Shown here piece after piece: positions 56,201 through 64,000 of a DNA stretch of 64,000 nucleotides; positions within the stretch are counted from its first letter, which is position 1, and the number at the start of each line of letters is the position of its first letter. The stretch comes from Uranotaenia lowii. Taxonomy: Eukaryota; Arthropoda; Insecta; Diptera; Culicidae. A program made the position numbers and the translations under genes. The notes below the pieces were generated by a model. It saw only the letters and a list, made by a program, of their open reading frames with translations, ran no database searches and was not told where the DNA came from. The stretch is taken from the NCBI RefSeq assembly GCF_029784155.1, contig NC_073693.1:188287127-188351126 (forward strand), read 5' to 3'.

Positions 56201-57988
56201 GCAGCATCGTTAGTGGCGGTTAAGTAGTCCCATCAAGTCATGTAGAACAGGACAACGTGAGTCCTTTCACGGAGTGAAACGTCGATAGCGGACAAACCTT
56301 GCTTGCGGTAGGTAGGTAGGTCGTCTTGCTGTTATTGTTGATTTCGATGTACCCCTTCATTGTGTTTTAGAACAAAAGCGTTGGTGACTAAACAGAAGAA
56401 TCGCGTTTACGTTTTGTGAAAGATAATAACATACACATCCTACAGATAGTTAGGTTAGGGTCCATTGAAGTGAGCGGAGTGTGGGGGGATGCAGAGCAAA
56501 GGGAAGCGGACGGACGAACTAGGATCCCAAAACATGAGTAGTCTGCTTATACAATTTCGGCACCGACCGGATTCACTTGGCCGCTTTGCTTGCTTTAATT
56601 TCCCTTTTCCACAAAATACATTTCGTATTTTATAGATCCTTCGACACCACCGGCATGTGGCAGCATGGCTTAGTTTCTCGTTGCCTTTGCTTTCCCCCTT
56701 CCCTTTTGAAAAGAATGTTGAGCGCGCCTGGAACATGCATGCAAGGAGCAAGACCGTGTATGTCCAGATGGAAAATCTCTTGTATCATATATTATCTAGC
56801 ACGAGTAGACATTCGCCGGGACCGTAATTGCACAGTTTTCGCCGGCAGAGCAGTGGGGTTAGAGTGTCAATGGCGTAAATGTAGAAGCTTGTAGCTGTTT
56901 CTTCTGGGTGATTCTACGCCGAGCATGTTTCACCCCACCCACACTGCCCGGTGAAAAGTGTGTGCGACTTCCTCCTTTTCGGCGTAGGGAGATGTTCGCC
57001 AAATCTCACGATAACGGAGTTTGGAAACAGTCAAAGGAACAGTAGGAGACGAAATAAACAAATCTAATATCACTTCACGTTTTTGTTACAACGGTTTCCC
57101 GAATCTCAACTATCCATTTGGAAATGATGACACAATTCTTTGATTTATAATTTATCTGAGTTTACACTTAATCTTTCGGAAAGAAGTTTAAACTTGCAAG
57201 TTTTTGAAAAAATTTGGTAAATTATTTGTTTTCAAAACTCAAAGTAAGCCAGAGGATATTTTGATCAAAGACTGTACTCGAAAAAAATGTAACACTGTCT
57301 TTTGTAAAAAAAAACTTTTGTTTTACATGAATATAAAATATTTCTTATTATCAAAAAACGTCCGCCATTTCAAAATGACTTAGATTTTTACTTTTGATTT
57401 TAGTTTTGAGAAGTTCAGCAAATTTTTCTCCTTATTTTAAAAGCAATATCATTGATTTCTTACCACTTCATCTATATTTTCGCATATAGTGTTGTTTTTT
57501 ACATTTCCCACGCAAAAACAACCAGCATAATATTACAAAACATTTCGGAATCTTGAACAAATAGCGGTTCAACTGGTTGCCTAACGGATTCCTGTTATTG
57601 ATTCGGTGGGAATGCTTTCCAATCTTTAGGACATTGCCCAGGATCGCCCCTGATGGTCTATCTATAGCATCAGACCATTCTTCGAAAGAATTAAAAATCG
57701 CATTCATTTTTAAAACATTACAAACATGCATTTACTGTATTTAACCGACATTTTTCTTCGACTTAATTACAAAAAATTAACTTCCGACAAATACTGTTTT
57801 GGTCTATTTTGACCTCCGACTGGCCATTTAGAGCATCTGTATTCGTGGTCTATTTTGGGTCTAATTTATACACGAATTGAACCAAAGAAATTAGATCCGA
57901 TCCACTGAAAAAACTGGCAACTGCACTCGTGTTCCATTAACTGTCAAACGGTTTAGAACTGCGTCAAATTGGATCCAAATCTGATCAG
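53230..57988. other. Mixed spacer, no gene recognised
   Basis: 54590-55700 and 56190-57060 are less AT-rich and unlike the TE families here, so could be host intron or intergenic DNA; the rest is AT-rich. 55955-56150 has a TACATTAAGGGGTAAAAAAC start resembling the TTACCCCT(A/G)AAT block of the TACCGTMAA family. Minus frames 54589-54864 and 56455-56751 lack motifs. Confidence 0.45.
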
Positions 57989-58239
57989 TTTTTTTTTTTT
58001 TTTTAAATATATCTTTATTAGTACCAATTCATCATTACATTTATATTACATTAATACATTAAATTAGGTGTTCAGTTCAATAATGAACTTTCAGAGCCCT
58101 ATAGTTTAATAATCACTAAAATTTATTTATTCGACTTAAATTTGCTGAGCACAATCAAGCATTTTTATAAAGGAGAACATCCTGTAGTGAAAAAAAAAAA
58201 ATATTTTAAACTAAAAACTAAAGCTATCCTAAAATTAAA
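57989..58239 (-). mobile_element. Jockey-type element 3' UTR and poly(A) tail
   Basis: A run of 16 T (57989-58004) is the poly(A) tail of a minus-strand element. An AATAAA signal (58019-58014 on the minus strand) lies 10 bases before it. The sequence between it and the ORF2 stop is AT-rich UTR. Confidence 0.85.
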
Positions 58240-58434
58240 CTAATTGTAGAGAGACCGAATCTCTGCGATGGAAGACTGCATCGATTTGCCTCTGAAGTTG
58301 GAGATGATTTTGTTGGCCATCTCTTCGATAGATTCAATGCCTGCAATCCGATGAAGATCTTCGGTGCTGTGCCAAGGTGGAAGCCGCAAAATCATTTTCA
58401 GAACCTTGTTCTGAATCCTCTGGATGGCTTTCTT
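58240..58434 (-). pseudogene. Jockey-type ORF2, C-terminal end
   Basis: Encodes RKKAIQRIQNKVLKMILRLP, PWHSTEDLHRIAGIESIEEM and QSSIAEIRSLYN, then TAG at 58242-58240. This is the C-terminal domain after the reverse transcriptase in Jockey-clade ORF2. It joins the part ending at 60552 exactly once the 2.1-kb insertion is removed. Confidence 0.85.
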
Positions 58435-58438
58435 CCTC

Positions 58439-60551
58439 TGTAACGGGTTAATAATGCAAAACCCTTTCTTTGTAAGACCAATATCAAAAATACATTGATT
58501 TAACTTAAACGACTGTAAATATTAGCATAATTCGGAACCTTAATAGTGTTACCAAAATAAATAAGCATAAAATTAAATTATTTCAATTCAAAAACGAAAA
58601 CATTTCGACATTCATATTTCAAGTGCCACCCTAGACGAACAATCACCAAAACCATTAGCACGCTGTTGAAGGCTTTAGATCAACCAACACACTTCCAACT
58701 TTAAACGTGTGGCTTGAGACGCCGTCTTTCGTAGACCACGGACGGCAGACTTTGTTTGCATCAGGTGAATGACCTCCTTCGGGATGCGTTGTGAACCTAA
58801 AAGTTTGGGGAAGAAAAAGATGGGTTTCTAATTTTGGATTTGGAAGGGGAAGACAAGGGCTATCCGAGAATTCGCGAGAGAGGATTTAATTGTTTAACTT
58901 CGCGATTCGACTAAGTCGGATCGGGTAGTTCCGGTCACGAAGTTGAGCTAATCCAGTAAGCCAGATGACGAAAAGATCTCCCGACCCATTTATTCCCGGT
59001 GATTAGCGTAGGCAAGATCGGTTATATTTCGTCGTGAAAATTAGTTAGACTCGGTAAATTGAACACTTGTGATTTCCTTTTTTAGTATCCTCAATTAATT
59101 TACCTTCTCTCGAGTAGCCCACACTAGAGCTAGGAAGCATAGGTAGTGCAGTGCAAGAAGTGTTTACGACATTTGTTCGACCCGAAGGTATGTTGTGGAG
59201 ATAATCACTCCAGTGAAACGCCGTGTAAAACACCACACCTTTTCATGCCAGATACAACTGCACAACCACCCAGAAGAAGTCGAGGCACTACCAGGATCAT
59301 CAGCGGCACACGCCCCAGCCGAAGCGAACACCGCTGTCGCTGACGGCTAGCAGACACCAACACGCTAGCCAGGCAGTGTACACCTTAGTACCACCGCGCC
59401 GCGGTCTTCTCGCGACTACGAGAACCGCGGTCATAATTTTCATCGTCGTTGTCAACCAACAGCAGACCACGACGGCTAGCTAGAGTGCATCTTCTCTAGC
59501 TGCGCCGTAATCCACCGATCAAAAGGTTTCGGCGAATCACCGCAGCAGAGCTACCACCACATGACCGCCAACTAGAGTGGTAAGCCGCAGGAGCGCCGCA
59601 GTAGTTCACCGCAGAACAGCAAAAACGGTGAGGTAATGGCTGCCCAAAACCCCACAATAAATTAACTGAAAACGTGAGTACTCCCATATCAAGAACATGT
59701 TTCTTCTGCGATCGCTTTAAACGTACGTTTTTCGCCCGCAACTTTTGCACAATTCATGTTGCGCGAGCGCGAGATTTTAGCCGCACCATTTGAACCAGCG
59801 GGCTATGAAATTATTCGGACCGGCGAGCCGCGAAAAGTAGCCCTATTTCGAAAAGTTATCATTTGTTTCACATGGAACAATAACAGATGGAAACGAACAT
59901 CGGACGCATCTTTGTCGTACAAAACATCTAACAACTCCACCACGAACACCACCAGTAAAAGTTTTGAGAGAGAGAAGGAAAAAGCTTAGGTAAAACAACA
60001 CACTATAAATGTAAACAGACACAGCAGCGAGAAGCACAATAAACGGAATGTTTTCGCAGAAATAATGTTCGGCTTCGATAAGTCTCGAAAGGAATAAGAA
60101 CCCAGAATGATTAATTGATTAAGGTATTGGGAAAGGGGGTTACAAGTTGTTCCTTTTTTGGTTCGCGTAATTTTAATTTCACTTCATTTACTGCGGAGGC
60201 TGGCCGCGAATCCAGTCACGATCATTCTTTTGCTAAACCGGGGTAGAGGGCAGAGTCTTGTACGACGGCTTAAACCCTGGTAGTTCATCTTTGGGCCGAA
60301 CAACAGCTAACTCCCCTTTCCACGAATTTCTGCAGGGTTTCGTCTCGTCTTCGGGGCGGCCTCAAAAGGGCCGAAGTACGAATCCCTTTTTGGAGACCCT
60401 TCCGCTTCTTTCCCAAAATAGGGAATCAACAGGAACTCGCGACCGAGTCTCATCAGCTGGGCAAACTAAGTCAGGGTAGGTGGTCTTCCATCCGGAAGTG
60501 GCGCTTAAGCCACCCACTTAAAAACGGAAGTGTGTCGGGCCTCTCGTTATA
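58439..60551. mobile_element. 2.1-kb insertion splitting Jockey ORF2 (possible LTR-type element)
   Basis: CCTC lies on both sides (58435-58438, 60552-60555). The insert starts TGTAACG and ends CGTTATA, so it has short imperfect inverted ends like BEL-type LTRs. No pair of LTR copies could be seen. The interior is GC-richer and has short frames only: 59146-59343 with QCKKCLRHLFDPKVCCGDNH (a Cys/His cluster) and 59756-59989. A purine tract GGGAAAGGGGG lies at 60129-60139. It may be a partial or solo LTR element or another transposon. Confidence 0.6.
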
Positions 60552-61534
60552 CCTCGTCGCGCAGCAGCTAGACCAAATCGGAACTGCATACATTATCGCT
60601 GGTTGGAAGACTTGCTTGTAAATAAGCATCTTATTCTTCAGGCAAAGTCGGGATTTCCTGTTGATGAGAGAATAAAGAGATTTAGTGTATTTATTACATT
60701 TAGATTGAATATCTTCAATGTGATTCTTAAAAGAAAGATTCCGATCAAGTGTGAGTCCCAAGTACTTCACGTGATCAGACCATTCTAAAGAAACCCCATT
60801 AAAAGTTATGGAATGATTTTCATTAGGTTTTAAAAAATTTGCTCTTGGCTTATGGGGAAATAAAATAAGTTGAGTTTTGGAAGCGTTAGGAGAAATTTTC
60901 CACATTTTCAAGTAATTCAAAAAGGAATTTAAATTTTGTTGAAATCTACTGCGTACCACCCGTAAATTTCGACCTTTGGCTGAAAGCAAAGTATCGTCAG
61001 CAAATAATCTTCTACCTTTTCCTTCTGGGACATCAGGAAGATCAGAAGTAAAAATATTGTATAAAATAGGCCCAAGTATACTACCCTGAGGGACACCAGC
61101 TCTAATGGGTATCCTTTCAGAGCATGAATTTTGATAGCTTACTTGCAAAGTTCGGCTAGTCAAATAATTTTGAATAATTTTGGTGAGATATACAGGAAAA
61201 TCAAATCGAGCTAATTTAGCTACTAAACCTTTGTGCCAAACACTGTCAAAAGCTTTTTCAATATCAAGAAGAGCCACACCAGTTGAATAACCTTCAGATT
61301 TGCTAGCGTTAATCATATTAATTACATTCAAAAGTTGATGTGTAGTAGAATGTCCATGACGAAAACCAAATTGTTCATCAGGGAAAATAGAATTCTGATT
61401 AATGTGAATCATCATTCTATTCAAAATAACTCTCTCAAATAGTTTACTTAAAGAAGGAAGCAAACTAATTGGTCGATAACTTGAAGGCTCTGAAGCACTT
61501 TTTTCAGGTTTCAAAATTGGAGTTACTTTGGCAT
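60552..61534 (-). pseudogene. Jockey-type ORF2, reverse transcriptase domain
   Basis: Encodes the reverse transcriptase that copies the element RNA at a nicked target. Motifs in order: NAKVTPILKPEKS, SSYRPISLLPSLSKLFERV, EQFGFRHGHSTTHQLL, VALLDIEKAFDSVWHKG (first catalytic Asp), GVPQGSILGPILYNIFTSDL, RRLFADDTLL (FADD catalytic site), and KYLGLTLDRNLSFKNHI, then MYAVPIWSSCCATR up to the insertion. The catalytic residues are intact. A 4-base loss near 61535-61540 shifts the frame relative to the endonuclease part. Downstream codons to 60471 belong to the insertion and are not element protein. Confidence 0.9.
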
Positions 61535-62983
61535 TTATTTATTGGGAAAATAAGCCAAGTGAAAACATTTATTGAAGATTTTAACTAAAAAATTTAAAGT
61601 GCTTTCAGGCAACTTTTTAATAAGAATATAGAAAATCCCATCTTCCCCCGGGGCTTTCATATTTTTAAATTTTTTGAAAATCAATTTAAGTTCATCAATA
61701 TTTGTCTCACAAGAACTTTCGAACACAATTTGCTTAGAAAGAATATCATCAAATTCTAGGGAAATTTGAGCATCAATTGGACTTACAACGCTTAAATTAA
61801 AATCATGAGCAGACTCAAATTGTTGGGCTAATTTTTGAGCTTTTTCTGAATTAGTTAAAAGAAGTTTATCCCCATCTTTCAAAGTAGGAATTGGCTTCTG
61901 GGGCTTTTTCGGAATTTTAGTTAATTTCCAAAATGGCTTTGAGTAGGGTTTTATGTCCTCTACTGCTTTAGCAAAATTTTCATTTCGAATGAAATTTAAA
62001 CGACGTTTAATTTTTTTTTGAAGGTCGCAATAAATTAATTTCAAATAAGGATCCCTAGTTCGTTGAAATTGGCGTCGACGAATGTTTTTCAGTCGTATCA
62101 AAAACTGAAGATCATCATCAATTAAAGGTTGATTAAATTTATGTTTAACTTTGGGTATTGAAGCGGCTTTAGCATTGACTATTGAAGTTGTCAAATTTTC
62201 TACAGCCAAATCAATATCTTCTATTGAATTCAATGGAACGTTTACATCTAAATTACGTTCAATAAAATTCATATATCGCTCCCAGTTAGCCTTTTGAAAA
62301 TTAAAAGTTGATTTTAAAGGGTTTTCAATGGGACTTTGGGATAAAGAAAAAGTTACTGGAAGGTGGTCTGAATCGAGGTCCGCATGAGTAACTAATTGAC
62401 TACAATGCTCGCCTAAATCCGTTAGAACCAAATCAATTGTGGAGGGATTTCTAATTGAAGAAAAACAAGTATGCCCATTAGGATATTCAATAGTATAATA
62501 ACCTGCAGAGCAGTCATTAAACAAAATATTCCCATTTGAATTTGATGAAATATTATTCCAAGATCGGTGTTTTGCATTAAAGTCACCAATAATAAAAAAA
62601 TTAGATTTATTTCTGGTGAGTTTTTGTAAATCTCCCTTCAAAAAATTTTTCTGTTCACCGCTACATTGAAAAGGCAAATATGCGGCAACAATTATAATTT
62701 TCCCCATAGAAGTTTCTAATTCAATTCCAATTGTTTCTAAGACTTTTGTATTGAAAGAAGGAAGAAGTCTAAATTTGAGACGACTATTGATGACAATAGC
62801 TACACCCCCACCTTGTCGATCAAGTCGATCATTTCGTAAAATTTTAAAGAAAGCATTGCTTTTCAAGTTATTGTCTGGCTTTAAAAAAGTTTCAGTGATG
62901 GCAGCAATATGTATGTTTTGAGTTTTCAAAAATAAAAAGAACTCGTCTTGGTTAGCCAGCAAAGATCTAGCGTTCCAATTCAT
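61535..62983 (-). pseudogene. Jockey-type ORF2, endonuclease domain and linker
   Basis: Starts ATG at 62983, overlapping the Gag stop as ATGA. It encodes the apurinic-like endonuclease that nicks target DNA: NWNARSLLANQDEF, AAITETFLKP (catalytic Glu), DRQGGGVAIVI, IIIVAAYLPF, FFIIGDFNAKHRSWN, TIDLVLTDLG and DSDHLPVTFSL (Asp-His). A linker and the first reverse transcriptase region (MKAPGEDGIFYILIKKLP) follow. It stops at YFPNK because of the small deletion, after which the frame continues at 61534. Otherwise it is open over 482 codons, so decay is recent. Confidence 0.92.
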
Positions 62984-63733
62984 AATATTTTAACATCTTT
63001 GGATCCATGAGGGAATCGTAAAGTCATAATAATTTTGTTAGCATAATTAAAAGAAGTTTGGAAAGCTTCAAACATTGAATTTGCTTTCAACATAAGTTGC
63101 ATCATTTCCATTAAATTTTGATGCAAAAATTTTAATTTTTCCTCAGTAATCTCACCCAAATCAACAAAATTGTTAGGATCAGAAAATGAAGGAGAAGAAC
63201 AAGTATTTGAATTTCGGGGATTTTCCCAAGCCTTCGCATGAACGTTGAGACTTGGTTTTTTCCCATTTTTATTAGTTAAACCTGAAGAGGGCAACCCATT
63301 TTCAACCACCTCTGAGAACGATAAACAACGAGTCTGTGGCGCAGAATCAGCCCAGGTAACATTAAAATCACTTCGGGTATTACCCAGCCGTGATTCCAAT
63401 GTAGGCCGAGGCTGACTGCGAACAGGCAGGTTGTTTGCCGATCTAACGTGTGTAGACGAAAAAGAGGAAGGAGGAGAAGAAACTTTTCTGGAAACTTTGG
63501 GGTTTTTCCTAGAAGCAACAATTTTTGCCCTAACGGGACAATTTAGAGAATTCGAGGAATGATTACCTGCGCAATTCGCACACTTAAAAAATTCTGTTTT
63601 TGGCTTATCACCACCAAAAAGGCATTTAGATTTTTCATGATCGAATGAGCCGCAAAACATGCATCTGGCATTCATTCTACAATTTTTAGTGCCATGACAA
63701 AAAGCTTGACAACGACGACATTGCGTATATTTT
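62980..63733 (-). pseudogene. Jockey-type ORF1 (Gag), zinc-knuckle half
   Basis: Gag binds element RNA. Three Cys/His knuckles are visible: CRRCQAFCHGTKNC (upstream of the next ATG), CMFCGSFDHEKSKC and CANCAGNHSSNSLNC, followed by a Ser/Pro/Asn-rich tail and a likely helical C-terminus (EEKLKFLHQNLMEMMQLM). The frame ends with TGA at 62982-62980, overlapping the ORF2 ATG. A one-base loss near 63726-63733 separates it from the N-terminal half. Confidence 0.88.
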
Positions 63734-64000
63734 GTAAAAAATTGGTATGGGATTTACGAAAAGGTTCAAATTTTACTCGACAATGAAACATAAGACGAGC
63801 CTTTTCCAAAATTTTCAAATTATTAACCTGATCCTTTTTAAAATGGATCAAATAAAGTTCAGGAGCAAAACCAACACTACTGGTATCATTCTTGTTGGTT
63901 CTTTTCCTCATTTGAATTACTTGAATTGAAGGAAAACCTAACAAATAATTTAATTCATTTGTGATCTCATCCGGTGTCTGATCGCCGGTGAAACCACGAA
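63734..64000 (-). pseudogene. Jockey-type ORF1 (Gag), N-terminal part, cut by window edge
   Basis: Open from the window edge: RGFTGDQTPDEITNELNYLL, GFPSIQVIQMRKR, FAPELYLIHFKKDQVNNLKI, ARLMFHCRVKFEPFRKSHTN. This resembles the conserved fold region before the knuckles in Jockey-clade Gag proteins. The start codon and 5' UTR lie beyond position 64000. Confidence 0.85.

Noticed and set aside
60471..60551. C-terminal extension of the Jockey reverse transcriptase frame
   Set aside because: These codons lie in the 2.1-kb insertion; the true C-terminus continues at 58434.

Overview
The window looks like repeat-dominated DNA of an insect, most likely a dipteran such as a mosquito. It is AT-rich with a few GC-richer islands, has no prokaryotic-style gene packing, and carries BEL/Pao, Ty3/gypsy, Jockey-type and Penelope-like retroelement sequence, TTAA- and TA-flanked DNA elements, MITEs, and short 65-81 bp GT-AG introns. 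The host assignment is inference. No intact conserved host gene was recognised; almost every protein-like stretch belongs to a transposable element (TE) or is carried inside one.

Layout. 1-1760: 3' end of a degenerate BEL/Pao element with its 3' LTR. 1771-2560: a MITE with poly-G tracts. 3285-3999: a Penelope-like insertion with a 12-bp target duplication, itself holding a small MITE. 4917-9900: a Ty3/gypsy pol fragment broken by two later insertions, a GC-rich poly(A)-tailed element (5463-7201) and an 850-bp TIR element (7292-8141) whose relative lies at 27571-28405. 13869-19767: a nested stack in which a 1.1-kb MITE was split by a 4.8-kb TIR element. That element carries a degenerate multi-exon gene on the minus strand (15355-19047), whose first exon was hit by two further MITEs. 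19923-21339: a decayed non-LTR reverse transcriptase. 22219-24035: a very long inverted repeat with arms of about 815 bp.

27428-32553: a 5.1-kb TTAA-flanked piggyBac-like element with a 142-bp satellite inside. 37564-39010: a 13-bp minisatellite of about 110 copies. 41836-47860: three arrays of the 9-mer ATTACAAAA, with a 2.85-kb TIR element between the first two that carries a small intron-containing gene candidate (44436-44783). 48428-50837: a non-autonomous minus-strand LTR element with near-identical LTRs and nine hairpin modules, next to a mariner transposase remnant. 51961-53229: a TIR element containing the 3' end of another non-LTR element. 57989-64000: a Jockey-clade element on the minus strand (Gag with zinc knuckles, endonuclease, reverse transcriptase, poly(A)) that was nearly intact until a 2.1-kb insertion with a 4-bp duplication split ORF2.

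The long gaps (9906-13868, 24036-26786, 32554-35948, 39453-41700, 53230-57988) hold mixed-composition sequence in which no gene was recognised; they could be intron or intergenic DNA of a host locus. The most useful observations are the cargo-like genes inside TIR elements, the exact insertion scars that allow relative dating, the long hairpin locus, and the hairpin-module array in the LTR element.
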